NCBI RefSeq assembly: GCF_035083965.1
Contig: NC_089736.1
Span: 1,193,001-1,257,000 of the forward strand
Direction of reading: 5' to 3'
DNA: 64,000 bases
Origin: Branchiostoma lanceolatum
Taxonomy: Eukaryota > Chordata > Leptocardii > Amphioxiformes > Branchiostomatidae
Shown here piece by piece: positions 31,301 to 42,741 of this stretch. The first letter of the stretch is position 1; the number at the start of each line of letters is the position of its first letter. A program made the translations under genes and the position numbers. Under the pieces are notes generated by a model that was given only the letters and a program-made list of their open reading frames with translations, was not told the origin of the DNA and did no database searches.

Positions 31301-31638
31301 GCCAACTATGACAGGACTTCCATCGCTTTTTTGCTCCCTAGTTTATCTACATAAACTAGAGCAACGTTCTGAGTTGATGAAAGCTTCGTCTGGGACAAAT
31401 AAAAAGTGTAAAAGAAGCATCTTGTTTGGAATCCCAATTTTTCCCACCTTTAACGCTTTGCTTCCAAATGTAGTCTTATATCCGACATACATGTATCAGC
31501 AATGAAAGGTTATTTGCAAAGGAATTGGGGAAGGAGGCACTCAAGCTAACCGACAAAGTTCATTTGCAAGTTAGTGCTGCAAGGCTAGTTGCAAGTAGGT
31601 AAACTTCAGAAACATACATACGGTGTAGAAATGGATAG

Positions 31639-31865
31639 ATTTGGGTAATCGGGCTACAAAAATCGACGTGACCTTTGCTATCTGACCTTTGACACCTAGT
31701 GACCGCTATCCTGACAGGAGGAACGCGTGGCGTCTGGAAGTGCCATCTGTGCCTCCGATCTCTGTCTCAAGGCGTTCGGAGGGTTACAAATCAGAGCAGC
31801 ACAGACTCCTTAGAACTCCGGGACAAACTTGTTGTGGAATCCAGACTTCTAGAATCACTGCTAAG
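31639..31865 (+). promoter_or_regulatory. Promoter block and leader exon of Z6
   Basis: TTGGGTAATCGGGCT at 31641, DR1-like TGACCTTTGACACCT at 31683-31697, leader to the donor at 31865 (CTAAG then GTGAGAAA). The upstream 31.43-31.63 kb, with an extra GGAATTGGGGAAGGAGGCAC segment, is nearly identical to the Z8 upstream region and absent from the other units. Confidence 0.78.
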
Positions 31866-32242
31866 GTGAGAAAGAACTTTGTTTTCTTCGAATGAGTAAG
31901 ATAGAGGTCAATCAGGTCATACCTTGAGGATACGAGAATTCGAACAATTTCTCCGAGGAAATAAATCGATCGGGGTTAATTTATTGGTTTCTAGTTTTCT
32001 AGATCTATCTGTCACAGAGCGCACTTGCTAGGGCCGCCCTCCCGTTTCAGAAAAACGCGGTAGAAGGGGGGGGGGGGCGGCGGGAGGTGTCAGCTTTCAC
32101 GCAGGCGCCTAGACTGGCCCAGGTTGAGCGAGGATCGAAATAAAGGAGGACATCAAAACTTTTCTTGGGGGACTTTTGGTGAAATCATGGCAATTCGGGG
32201 GTGGCTATGTCATATTAACTATTTTTACTTGCTCAAAATTAG

Positions 32243-33130
32243 ATGATGGAATCGACTGAAGATCAACATCAAGAGTCAGGAGAGGAATTCAGCATTCTAG
32301 AAACTGACAACGGAGGGACAGGAGAACAGCAACTCGAGATTCACAGTGGTGAGAGACCACACCAAACATCTTCTACATCAACAAGGAGCAACCAGAAACC
32401 TCGTCATGCTGGTAAAAGTGGTAGTGAAGAGAAGCGGAAGAAACACAGCTGTCCGCACTGTGAGTATGAAACGATGAATAAAACAGTGATGACATCACAC
32501 ATCAGGACCCACACTGGTGAGAAACCTTACCAGTGCCAGCAGTGCGACTATTCAGCGGCAGAGAAGAGTAACCTGAAGCGGCACGTCCTGGCTGTGCACA
32601 CCAGTGAGAGACCTTATCAGTGTACTTACTGTGATTATTCTGCAACACATAATGTTCACCTGAAGAACCACATCATGGCTAAACACACCAACACTAAGCC
32701 GCACAAGTGCACGCTGTGCGACTATTCTGCAGTAACTAAACAGAGTTTGAAGTACCACATGGCTACCCACACTGGAGAGAAACCTCACAAATGTCAACTT
32801 TGTGATTATTCTACAGTGCAAATCAGCAAATTGAAGCAGCACATTTTCACGCACACTGGCGAGAGGCCATACAAATGTGGAATTTGTGGCTATGCGGCGG
32901 CACATATGTGCTATTTGAAAGACCACATGACTAAACACACCGGCGAGAAGCCATACAAGTGTGATGTTTGCGACTATGCGACAGCAATAAAAAAGACTTT
33001 GAAACAACACATGGCCACACACGCTGTTGTGAAGCGTCACAAATGTGACCAGTGCGACTACTCTGCAGCACAGAAGGCATGTTTGAAGAGGCACATGGCC
33101 AAACATGCCAAGGACAAGAGCGAAGTGTAA
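32243..33130 (+). CDS. Z6: poly-C2H2 zinc-finger protein, 8 fingers
   Basis: 295 residues, the shortest intact member. ATGATGG follows the CAAAATTAG acceptor after a 377-bp intron. The lead MMESTEDQHQESGEEFSILE has lost the usual PSCPE Cys. Eight intact fingers; the CEEC finger present in every other complete member is missing, so the CGIC finger is followed directly by CDVC. This suggests loss by unequal exchange between finger repeats. Ends KHAKDKSEV. Confidence 0.93.
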   Translation: MMESTEDQHQESGEEFSILETDNGGTGEQQLEIHSGERPHQTSSTSTRSNQKPRHAGKSGSEEKRKKHSCPHCEYETMNKTVMTSHIRTHTGEKPYQCQQCDYSAAEKSNLKRHVLAVHTSERPYQCTYCDYSATHNVHLKNHIMAKHTNTKPHKCTLCDYSAVTKQSLKYHMATHTGEKPHKCQLCDYSTVQISKLKQHIFTHTGERPYKCGICGYAAAHMCYLKDHMTKHTGEKPYKCDVCDYATAIKKTLKQHMATHAVVKRHKCDQCDYSAAQKACLKRHMAKHAKDKSEV

Positions 33131-34085
33131 GTGCCTGGTGAAACTTTCAACATACCGTGTCTTCCCCTTGGAATCCGGTAAAGGAACTGTTTGATCATTG
33201 AAGATTATTTTGTATGAAAGGAACGCAAGTAACAAATGAGTGTAGCCTCTGATGACTGTGTTGTATTGGAGGATTTTCTATTTAGACATATGATACAATT
33301 GTACTTAGATATTACTTCCTGACATTTTGTAAACCGTTTTAGAACTGTATGTTCTGTCTGTAGCCTCCTAAGGGGATGTAACACGTGGTTTTGCAAATAG
33401 ATGTGTCAGGAAGGATTGGGGACGTGTGCAAAAGGACAAGATTTGTCTAAGTACGTGATCTGCACCGTAAACTGGACGTGACATGGGGAGCGTCAGATGG
33501 TTTAGTGAAAGTTTATATGTTTACATTTAAGTATAAGTATGTTATAAATTGTTAGGAAAACACGTGTTTTTGATTATATTTTGTGTAGTTTATTTGACAC
33601 CTTAATTACTGTTTTAGTTCCTAACGTTTTGATTTTATTTTTATAGTAAGTTAAAGTTAAGCAAGTTAGATTATATCTTAACTGTAGGCACTAATGATAT
33701 TGAATATGTAGTACGAATGCGTTATTTTAATTAGTTTCGATACATTTCATCTTACATTTATTTAACCTGGGTATTGTTTTAGGCACATACGAGGTAGAAC
33801 AAGAAAGGTGGGTTATATGAGTACACAAGTGGAACGTTGGTCTGGTAAAATATACATTAGGCAGACGGAAGAAAAGTATTGCACAGACATGCCAATCCAG
33901 AGAAAACACCTCCTCTTTGCCCACTACCCATTCGACGTCTCTGGTATAGAGAGATATGCTTCTAACCATTTGTACGATAGAAATTTTAGAGAAAGAGTTT
34001 TTTCTAACATTATCTTTATCATATCTGTTGTTTGTAATTTTGTATCTTGTTAAGCGTTGTCTGGACAGCTGTTCATATTAAACCT
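33131..34085 (+). other. 3' UTR of Z6
   Basis: Conserved array 3' UTR, variant poly(A) signal ATTAAA at 34077-34082. Its final kilobase is nearly identical to that after Z3. Confidence 0.65.
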
Positions 34086-34364
34086 TCTAACTATGACAGG
34101 ACTTCCATCGCTTTTTTGCTCCCTAGATTATCTACATACACTAGAGCAACGTTCTGAGTTTATGAAAGCTTCGTCTGGGACAAATAAAAAGTGTAAAAGC
34201 CTCTTGTTTGGAATCCCAATTTTTCCCACCTTTAGCACTCTTCTTCTAACTGTAGTCTTATATCCGCCATATCATCAATGAAAGTTAATTTGCAAGTAAC
34301 TGCTCCATGCCTAGATGCAAGGACGTAAACTTCAGAAACATATGGCTGTGTAGAAATGAAATTT

Positions 34365-34591
34365 GATTTGGGTAATCAGGCTTCAAAATGGATATGACCT
34401 TTCCTCTCTGACCTTTGACACCCAAGGACCGCTATCCTGACGGGAGGAACGCGTGGCGTCTGGAAGTGTCATCTGTGCCTCAGATCTCTGTCTCAAGGTG
34501 TTCGGAGGGTTACAAATCAGAGCAGCACAGACTTCTTAGAACTCTAAGACAAACTTCCTGTGGAATCTATACTTCTAGAGGCGCTGCAAAG
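34365..34591 (+). promoter_or_regulatory. Promoter block and leader exon of Z7
   Basis: TTGGGTAATCAGGCT at 34368, DR1-like TGACCTTTGACACCC at 34409-34423, leader to the donor at 34591 (GCAAAG then GTAAGAAA). The 5' part copies the Z4 block while the 3' part and donor match Z5, so the block looks recombinant. The intron is the shortest, 247 bp. Confidence 0.78.
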
Positions 34592-34838
34592 GTAAGAAAG
34601 AATTTGTTTTCCTCTAATGAGAAAGATGGAGGTCAAGAGGTCAGTCAGGTCATACTGGAATGGTTTGTTTGTTTGAACCTCTGTTTATTAATGATATATG
34701 GGGGGGGGGGCAGCGCACCTAGTCCGGCCCACGATAAGCGAGGATCAAAATTAAAGAGCACATTAAAACTTTTCTTCTTTGTGACAGGTCATACTTCATA
34801 CTTATCCATAATTAACCTTTTGACGTGCTCAAAATTAG

Positions 34839-35897
34839 ATGATGGAATCGACTGAAGTTCAGCATCTAGAGTCAGGAGAGGAGCCCAGCTGTCCAGAACC
34901 TGACAACGGGGGGAAAGAAGAACATCATCTTGAGATCTACACTGGTGAGAGACCACAACGAGCATTTTCAACATCAAGAAGGAGCGAACAGAAACGTGGT
35001 CATACTGGTAAAAGTGGGAGTAAAAAGAAGAAGAAGAAGAAACACAGCTGTCCGCACTGTGAGTATGAAACGATGAATAAAACAGTGATGACAGAACACA
35101 TCAGGACCCACACTGGTGAGAAACCGTACAAGTGTGACCAGTGCGACTATTCTGCTGCCAAGAATTGTACCCTGAAACAACACATCCTGGCTGTGCACAC
35201 CAGTGAGAGACCTCATCAGTGCACTTACTGTGATTATTCAGCAACTCGAAATGTTTACCTAAAGAACCACATCATGGCTAAACACACTAACTCCAAGCCA
35301 CACAAGTGCACGGTGTGCGTCTATTCTGCAGCAACTAAACAGAGTTTGAAGTCCCACATGGCAACCCACACCGGGGAGAAACCTTACCAGTGTGAGATGT
35401 GTTCTTACGCCACCAATCTAAAGTGGAGTTTGAAACTGCACATGGCCACACACACTGGGGAGAAACCATACAAATGTGAACTTTGTGATTATTCTACAGT
35501 AAATACCAACACTTTGAAGTATCACATTAGCACGCACACTGGCGTGAAACCATACAAATGTGGCATCTGTGGCTATGCGACGGCACGAATTTCCTGTTTG
35601 ACAGACCACATGACTAAACACACCGGTGAGAAGCCTTACCAATGCGAGGAATGCGACTTTTTCGCAGCCAGCAAAGCAAACTTAAAGAACCACATGACAA
35701 AACACACCGGCGAGAAGCCATATGTGTGTGATGTTTGTGGTTATGCGGCAGCAATAAAAAGTACCTTGCGGTACCACATGGCCACACACGCTGTTGTGAA
35801 GCCGTACAAATGTGACCAGTGCGACTACTCTGCAGCACAGAAAGTAAGTTTGAAGAGGCACATGGCCAAACATGCTAACGACAAGAGCGAAGTTTAA
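34839..35897 (+). CDS. Z7: poly-C2H2 zinc-finger protein, 10 fingers
   Basis: 352 residues, one exon, ATGATGG at the acceptor. The lead has PDNGGKEEHHLE in place of TDNGGTGEQQLE; the hinge is a Lys run (GSKKKKKKKHS). Ten fingers with intact Cys/His ligands, including a CEMCSYATNLKWSL finger (fifth). Two linkers differ from consensus (TSERPH, TGVKPY). Ends KHANDKSEV. Closest in layout to Z4 and Z9. Confidence 0.93.
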   Translation: MMESTEVQHLESGEEPSCPEPDNGGKEEHHLEIYTGERPQRAFSTSRRSEQKRGHTGKSGSKKKKKKKHSCPHCEYETMNKTVMTEHIRTHTGEKPYKCDQCDYSAAKNCTLKQHILAVHTSERPHQCTYCDYSATRNVYLKNHIMAKHTNSKPHKCTVCVYSAATKQSLKSHMATHTGEKPYQCEMCSYATNLKWSLKLHMATHTGEKPYKCELCDYSTVNTNTLKYHISTHTGVKPYKCGICGYATARISCLTDHMTKHTGEKPYQCEECDFFAASKANLKNHMTKHTGEKPYVCDVCGYAAAIKSTLRYHMATHAVVKPYKCDQCDYSAAQKVSLKRHMAKHANDKSEV

Positions 35898-36860
35898 GTG
35901 CCTGGTGAAACTTTCAACTGTCTTCTCTTGTGAATCTGGTAAAGGAACTGTTTGATCATTGAACATTATTTTCTATGAAAGAACCGCATTCAAGTAACAA
36001 ATGAGTGTAGCCTCTGAAGACTGTGTTGTATTCGAGGGTTTTCTATTCAGACATTTGATACAATTGTACTTAGAGATTGCTTTTGGACATGTTGTAAACC
36101 TTTTTAGAACTGTGTGTTCTGTATGTGCCCTCCCAAAAAAGGGGATGTAAGTGGTTTTGCAAATAGATGTGTCAGGAAGGATTGGGTACGTGTGCAAAAG
36201 ACAAGATCTATCTCCACCGTAAACTGGACGTGACATGGAGAGCGTCCGACGGTCAAGTGAAAGTTTACATGTTTGCATTTAAGTATAAGTATGTTGTAAG
36301 TTGTTTGTTAGGAAAAAACGCATTTTTAGAAATTATATTTTGTGCAGTTTATTTGACACCTTAATTACTGTTTCAGTTCCAAACATTTAGATTTGCTTTG
36401 TTATATTAAGTTAAAGTTAGATGTTAGATAAATACTGAGTAGCCACTTGTTCGGTTCTCTGTTGGTTCGTTTGTGATCACTTGATGACATCCAGACAACA
36501 GGTTATATCTTAACTGGTCTCTAACTCTAATGATATCAGATATGTAGTACGGATACCTTCGTTCCCACATCTACTTAACTTGGGTATTGTTTTAGGCAAT
36601 TAAAGAGGCAGAACAAGAAGGGTGGGGTTATTTGAGTACGAAACTTGGGATCTGATGTGTTAAAACATACACAATGTAGCTAGAAAATAAGTAAGGAAAC
36701 TTTTGTCACGCAAACACCTCGATGGGGAGATTAACTTCACAGTCAGCTTTTGTACGACAGACAATTTTTCTCTGTATTGTTTAAGGTTTCTTCTAACATC
36801 TTTATCTAATCTTTTGTCTGTTAAGTGTTTTCGTGGTTGTTCATAAAAAATCTTCTAACC
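35898..36860 (+). other. 3' UTR of Z7
   Basis: Conserved array 3' UTR. The terminal AATAAA of other units has decayed to CATAAAAAATC near 36842, so the poly(A) signal is uncertain. Confidence 0.55.
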
Positions 36861-37183
36861 AAGACTTTCGTCGTTTTTATTTTGCTCTTTTGTCCATCTG
36901 CGCACACATAAGTTCTGAGTTTATAAAAGTTTTGTCTGGGACAAATAAAAACTGTAGAAGAAGCATCTTGTTTGGAATCCCAGCTTGTCCAACCTTTAGC
37001 GCTTTGCTTCCAACTGTAGTCTTATATCCGACATACATGTATCAGCAATGAAAGGTTATTTGCAAAGGAATTGGGGAAGGAGGCACTCAAGCTAACCGAC
37101 AAAGTTCATTTGCAAGTTAGTGCTCCAAGGCTAGTTGCAAGTAGGTAAACTTCAGAAACATACATACGGTGTAGAAATGAATA

Positions 37184-37411
37184 GATTTGGGTAATCGGGC
37201 TACGAAAATCGACGTGACCTTTGCTATCTGACCTTTGACACCTACGGACCGCTATCCTGACAGGAGGAACGCGTGGCGTCTGGAAGTGTCATCTAAGCCT
37301 CCGATCTCTGTCTCAGGGTCTTCGGAGGGTTACAAATCAGAGCAGCACAGACTCCTTAGAACTCCGAGACAGACTTCTTGTGGAATCCAGGCTTCTAGAG
37401 TCGCTGCTAAG
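37184..37411 (+). promoter_or_regulatory. Promoter block and leader exon of Z8
   Basis: TTGGGTAATCGGGCT at 37187, DR1-like TGACCTTTGACACCT at 37229-37243, leader to the donor at 37411 (CTAAG then GTGAGAAA). Nearly identical to the Z6 block. Confidence 0.78.
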
Positions 37412-37766
37412 GTGAGAAATAACTTTGTTTTCTTCGAATGGATAAGATGGAGGTCAAGAGGTCAGGCAGGTCATGCAAGAATTCGAACAACATCTCCAAG
37501 TAGATAAATCGTTCGGGATTATTTTGTTGGTTTCTAGTTTTCTACGTCTATCTGTGTACTTGCTAGGGCCGCCCTTCGCTACGGAGAAAGCGTAGTAAGG
37601 GGCATACCTGACCAGCTTATGTGCAGGCACCTAGACCCCGAGGACATCAAAACATTATAAAAAGCCTTTCTTGACGGGGTTCTTTGAGAAATCTTAGCAA
37701 TTCTGGGGTAGTTGTGACTTCATACTCGTTTTCCATGATTAACAATTTTTACTTCCTCAAAATTAG

Positions 37767-38840
37767 ATGATGGAATCGACTGAAGGTGAGCATCTAGAGT
37801 CAGGAGAGGAGCCCAGCTGTGCAGAAACTGACAACGGAGGGGCAGGAGAACAACAACTCGAGATTCACAGCGGTGAGAGGCCACACCAAGAGTCTTCTAC
37901 ATCAAGGAGGCGCAACCTGAAACGTGGTCATGCTGGTGAAAGTGAAAGTGGTGAAAGTAGAAAGAAACGAAAGAAACACAGCTGTCCGCACTGTGAGTAT
38001 GAAACGATAAATGAATCGACTATGACTCGACACATCAGGACCCACACTGGTGAGAGACCGTTCAAGTGCCAACAGTGCGACTATTCTGCTGCACAGAAGA
38101 GTGCCCTGACACAGCACGTCCATGCAGTGCACAGCGGTGAGAGACCTTATAAGTGCACTTACTGTGATTATTCTGCAGCACGAAATGTTAACCTGAAGAA
38201 CCACATCCTGTCTAAACACACTCATTCCAGGCCGCACAAGTGCACTCTTTGCGACTATTTTGCAGTAAATAAACAGAGTTTGAAGTACCACCTGGCTACC
38301 CGCACTGGGGAGAAACCATACAAATGTGATCATTGTGATTATTCTACAGTACGCGTCACCAGTCTTAAGCGGCACATGGCCACGCACACTGGCGTGAAAC
38401 CATACAAATGTGGCATTTGTGGCTATGCGGCGGCACACATGTCCTCTTTGAAAGAACACATGACTAAACACACTGGTGAGAAGCCTTTTCAGTGTGAGGA
38501 ATGCGACTACTACACAACCAGAAAAACACACTTAGCAAGCCACATGACAAAACACACTGGTGAGAAGCCTTTCCAATGTGAGGAATGCGACTACTTCACA
38601 ACCTGCAAAGCAAACTTAAGGAGGCACATGGCTCAGCACACTGGTGAGAAGCCATACGTGTGTGAGGTTTGTGGTTATGCGACTGCAGAGATGGGTAACC
38701 TGAGGAAGCACATGGTCACACACGCTGTTGTGAAGCCCTACAAATGTGACCAGTGCGACTACTCTGCAGCACAGAAGGCACGTCTGAAGATCCACATGGC
38801 CAAACATGCCAAGGACAAAAACCAGAGTCTAAGTGCCTGA
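37767..38840 (+). CDS. Z8: poly-C2H2 zinc-finger protein, 10 fingers, one impaired
   Basis: 357 residues, one exon after a 355-bp intron. Ten fingers. Finger 4 ends YHLATRTGEKP, so the last zinc-binding His is Arg and the finger is probably unstable. Fingers 7 and 8 are two CEEC fingers in a row (YYTTRKTHL, YFTTCKANL), as in Z5. The C-terminus KHAKDKNQSLSA differs from the KSEV ending and resembles that of Z9, so Z8 and Z9 may share a more recent ancestor at their 3' ends. Confidence 0.93.
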   Translation: MMESTEGEHLESGEEPSCAETDNGGAGEQQLEIHSGERPHQESSTSRRRNLKRGHAGESESGESRKKRKKHSCPHCEYETINESTMTRHIRTHTGERPFKCQQCDYSAAQKSALTQHVHAVHSGERPYKCTYCDYSAARNVNLKNHILSKHTHSRPHKCTLCDYFAVNKQSLKYHLATRTGEKPYKCDHCDYSTVRVTSLKRHMATHTGVKPYKCGICGYAAAHMSSLKEHMTKHTGEKPFQCEECDYYTTRKTHLASHMTKHTGEKPFQCEECDYFTTCKANLRRHMAQHTGEKPYVCEVCGYATAEMGNLRKHMVTHAVVKPYKCDQCDYSAAQKARLKIHMAKHAKDKNQSLSA

Positions 38841-39955
38841 GGAAAATCTCAAGAATATGCTAATGACCAAGCAGCTTTGACCACAGTCCTTGTCTTGGAA
38901 AAGGGTTTTTTATCTATCATTGCGTTGAAGATGGAAATGGAGATTCTGTGTGTCGCTTCTAATGACTGCGATGTGTTGCAGGAGCTTTTACTTAAAGATA
39001 CACGGAGTTTGAACATTTTGTGAACATTTATAGAACATTTATAGAACCCTATGTTCTTCACCTGCCCTCACAATGTAAGGGGGGCAAAGTTTTTTGGGGG
39101 TTGTTTTTTTGCAAAGGAGCGTACCAGGAAGCATTGTGCATTTTAGCAAACGGACAAGATTTATATGTGTAAGAAATTTGCACCGAAAACTGGACCTGAA
39201 ATGGTGGGCGTCTGAATGTTACGTGACAGTTTACATGTTTGCATTTCCAGTCTCAAAAACCTACCTTGTTTGTAGTATCCTAATTACGTGCTGTAGCCTG
39301 CCTGTTGTAAAAACGCGTGTATTTTATTACATTTCGCATGGTTTGTATACCTTGATTATTGTTTTAGTCACACACATTTTAATTTTTATTATATTAAGTT
39401 GAAAAGTAAGATGTTAGCTATTAAGTTACCACTTGTTCTCTGTTGGTTATTTTGTCATCTCCTAGCGACACCCAGTTAAACAATATATGTTAACTATATG
39501 TACTAATGGTAGTAAATATTTAGAAATAATATATTCGATTATAGATCTGTTAAACGTAAATCTAAGCGGTTTAACATTCAGTATAAATTAGTACACAAGA
39601 AGAACTGGTCATTTTTTTAAACTGTAGTTACTAATGATAATTGATATGTAATGCTTTCGTTACTACATCAATCTAACTTGGATGTTGTTTTGGGCGTTTT
39701 AAGATAGCAGACCGAAAGGAGATTATATGAGAACTGGAGTGGAGAGCTGATGTGGTAAAATATACACTAGGCAGTCAGAAGAGGCTAAGGCTACGTCTCT
39801 GGTATACAGTGACATCTTTAATACCAGCTTTTGTACCATTTAATTTCCTCTATATTATTCAAAGTTTCTAATAACATGATCTTTATTAAGTCTGTTGTTT
39901 TTAATCTTGTAACATGTTAAGCGTTGTCGGGACATCTGTTCATAATAAATCTTCT
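38841..39955 (+). other. 3' UTR of Z8, diverged type
   Basis: Differs from the Z3-Z7 UTRs at its start (GACCAAGCAGCTTTGACCAC, also seen after Z10) but keeps the same end. Poly(A) signal AATAAA at 39944-39949. Confidence 0.6.
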
Positions 39956-40156
39956 AACCGAGACAGGACTTCCGTCGCTTTTTTTGCTTCCTGCATGGAG
40001 TAGCGACCTGCGAGACCCGCTTGTTGATGAATGTTTTGTTGCGACAGACAAAAAAACGTGGAAGCGTCTTGTTTTAAAACACCATTTTTTCCGTCCTTCG
40101 GCACTATGCTTCTAATCTAAGATTAGTCGTTATCCGTTGTACTGTGGAAAAAGTAT

Positions 40157-40386
40157 GATTTGGGTAATCAGGCTATATAACATCAATGTGACCTTTCCTA
40201 TCTCAACTTTGACACCTGGTGACCGCTATCCTGACAGGAGAAACGTCTGGCGTCTGGACGTGCCTTTTTGTCCGGAGAATTTCGGTCTCAAGGTCATCAA
40301 AAAGTTACAAATAAGGTAAACACATGCTTCTTAAGACTCTAAGACAGACTTCTTGAGGAATCCATACTTCCAGACTAAGGTGTAAG
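40157..40386 (+). promoter_or_regulatory. Promoter block and leader exon of Z9
   Basis: TTGGGTAATCAGGCT at 40160, degenerate DR1 TCAACTTTGACACCT (40203-40217; the first half-site has lost TGACC). The leader ends at 40378 (ACTAAG then GTGTAAG) or 40386 (GTGTAAG then GTGAGAAA); the second donor matches the array consensus better. Confidence 0.7.
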
Positions 40387-40820
40387 GTGAGAAAGAACAT
40401 CAAGCAAATAATATTCTCCAAGCAGATTTCGTTAGTATTTTCTGCATTTGCCCGTCTTTCTCTAATGTTGCAAATTTTCTTGGGGCCACCCCTCCGCTAC
40501 AAAGAAAGCGTGGAATGTATCAGAGCTAGCTACGTAGACCTAGTATCCGTCCGCGTAGGTAAGAGATTAGGCCGAGGGGGGAGGGGGCGGCGAGACAGCT
40601 GTTGGCAGATGGATACAGTTACAGTACATACGGTGTGTGGCGGTTTGTAGCATGGGTGCCTTCCTTATAAACAAATGTAGTCTCCACCATGCTTGGTAAT
40701 ATCCATTAGCGTTTTGTTTATGTCTCACCTTTGACATCATGGCTTCCCACAATGCATATCGCCGCGCATGCGCAGTCGTAACTATGAACCTCATTGACTT
40801 TGCTTTACTTTTCAAATTAG

Positions 40821-41885
40821 ATGATGGAATCGACTGAAGATCAGCATCTAGAGGCAGGAGAGGAGCCCAGCTGTCCGGAAACCGACAACGGAGGGACAGG
40901 AGAACAACAACTCGAGATTCACAGTACTAGTGGTGAGAGATCAGACCAAGAGTCTTCTACGTCAACCGGACGTGACCTGGAGCATAGTCCTGCTAGTAAA
41001 AGTATAAAGAAGCAAACAAAACACAGCTGTCCGCACTGTGAGTATGAAACGATCTATAAACCAGGGATGACATCACACATCAGGACCCACACTGGTGAGA
41101 GACCGTTCAGGTGTGACCAGTGCGACTATTCTGCTGCCAAGAATTGTACCCTGAAACAACACATCCTGGCTATCCACACCGGTGAGAGACCTTTCCAGTG
41201 CACTTACTGTGATTATTCTGCAACACAAAATGTTTACCTAAAGAACCACATCATGGCTAAACACACAAACTCCAAGCCGCACAAGTGCACGGTGTGCGAC
41301 TATTCTGCAGTAACTAGACAGAGTTTGAAGTCCCACATGACTAACCACACTGGGGAAAAGCCATTCAAGTGTGGGTTGTGTTCTTACGCCACCAATCGAA
41401 AGACAAATTTGAAGCTGCACGTGGCGACGCACACTGGGGGGAAACGGCACACATGTGAACTCTGTGGTTATTCTACAGCGGATATAAGCCATTTGAAGCG
41501 ACATATGGCCACACACACTGGTGAAAAGCCATACAAATGTGGAGTTTGTGGCTATGCGGCGGCACAAAAATACACTTTGAAAGCCCACATGACTCAACAC
41601 ACCGGTGAGAAGCCTTTCCAATGTGAGGAATGTGATTATGTCACAACCAGAAAAACAAACTTAGCTGATCACATGACAACACACACCCGTGAGAAGCCAC
41701 ACGTGTGTGGGGTTTGTGGTTATGCGGCAGCAGTGAAAGGTAACCTGATACGCCACATGGCCACACACGCTGTTGTGAAGCCCTACAAATGTGACCAGTG
41801 CGACTACTCTGCAACACTGAAGGCACGTCTGAAGATCCACATGGCCAAACATGCTAAGGACGAAAACCAGAGTGTGAGTTCTTGA
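40821..41885 (+). CDS. Z9: poly-C2H2 zinc-finger protein, 10 fingers
   Basis: 354 residues, one exon; the acceptor TCAAATTAG precedes ATGATGG. Ten intact fingers; finger 2 ([14 protein letters not shown]) is the same as in Z7, and finger 3 is nearly so. Non-consensus linkers are TGGKRH before finger 6 and TREKPH before finger 9. Ends KHAKDENQSVSS. The flanking UTR is the most diverged of the short members, which suggests an older copy. Confidence 0.93.
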   Translation: MMESTEDQHLEAGEEPSCPETDNGGTGEQQLEIHSTSGERSDQESSTSTGRDLEHSPASKSIKKQTKHSCPHCEYETIYKPGMTSHIRTHTGERPFRCDQCDYSAAKNCTLKQHILAIHTGERPFQCTYCDYSATQNVYLKNHIMAKHTNSKPHKCTVCDYSAVTRQSLKSHMTNHTGEKPFKCGLCSYATNRKTNLKLHVATHTGGKRHTCELCGYSTADISHLKRHMATHTGEKPYKCGVCGYAAAQKYTLKAHMTQHTGEKPFQCEECDYVTTRKTNLADHMTTHTREKPHVCGVCGYAAAVKGNLIRHMATHAVVKPYKCDQCDYSATLKARLKIHMAKHAKDENQSVSS

Positions 41886-42477
41886 AGAGCCTAAACAACT
41901 ATGACAACATTCCTAGTCTTTTCTAGGGAAAAAGGAAATGTTTTATCCTTGCGGAAAAAATATGATCATTGCACTGACTGGAATTTGATGTCAAATTCAA
42001 ATGAGGTTTCGTATGTTACTTCTAAAGAATGTGCTGTATTGGAGGACCTTCCACTTGATGTTTAACGTTTAGATTGTTTCAGGACATTTTGTGAGCCTTT
42101 CTAGATCTTTTTAATGATAGAAAATGCGAATTCTGTGACCATTTATATGTTGAAAATGAAACCCACCTTTAAATCGATTGTTCTTTATATGAAGATGAGC
42201 GCCAATACATGTTTAAGACAATAGAATTGGACAAGAAATGTACAAAAATGTCAAAGCAGGACACTTATATACCTAATGTCATGTAAGAACGAACATATAA
42301 TAGACATACATGTATAATAATGTAGTCATGTTTCCAAATGTGATCAATATTAGTTTAGCAATAGTCCACAGTTTGTCTGTAAACTGTTCATGTTTCTTGC
42401 CCCTTTGTAATTGTGCACACTAGCGTTCTGCGAGTTTCGCTGAGTTTATTAAAAGTTTTGTTGGTACAAATAATATC
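41886..42477 (+). other. 3' UTR of Z9, diverged
   Basis: Only partly alignable to the array UTR. The usual end (CTGTTCAT...) is present near 42383 without AATAAA. The poly(A) site is not determined. Confidence 0.5.
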
Positions 42478-42741
42478 AGGTGTATTTGCAGCCAGTGCCA
42501 CAGGCAGGTACCCAATGTGTAGGGTAATGAGGCTGTTTAACGTGTTCGAGGCACCTCCTCGAGCACGGGACCCCCGTTTTACGTCCCTCCCGGAAGACGA
42601 TTTCGTGGAAAGCTTCGTGAGGCTACAGCAATCCGGACGTCCTTGGTTGGTCCCCCATCCAAGCACTGTCCGGACCGCGCGTTGCTTAACTTCCGAGATC
42701 GAGGGATCGGGTGTATCCAACGCGCCACGCGGCCGTAGCAT
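42478..42741 (-). mobile_element. SINE with 5S rRNA-like head and Deu-like body
   Basis: On the minus strand from 42740: GATCTCGGAAGTTAAGCAAC, then CAGTGCTTGGATGGGGGACC and GCTGTAGCC, the internal-promoter and 3' parts of 5S rRNA. A body with GGGACGTAAAACGGGGGTCC follows, the same block as in the two elements at 58970 and 61624 (GACGTTAAATGGAGGTCC). Flanked by ATAAT on both sides, a likely target duplication. It sits in the Z9-Z10 spacer at a point where other units read GGGACAAATAAAAAG. It belongs to the SINE3/Deu-type group. Confidence 0.8.
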
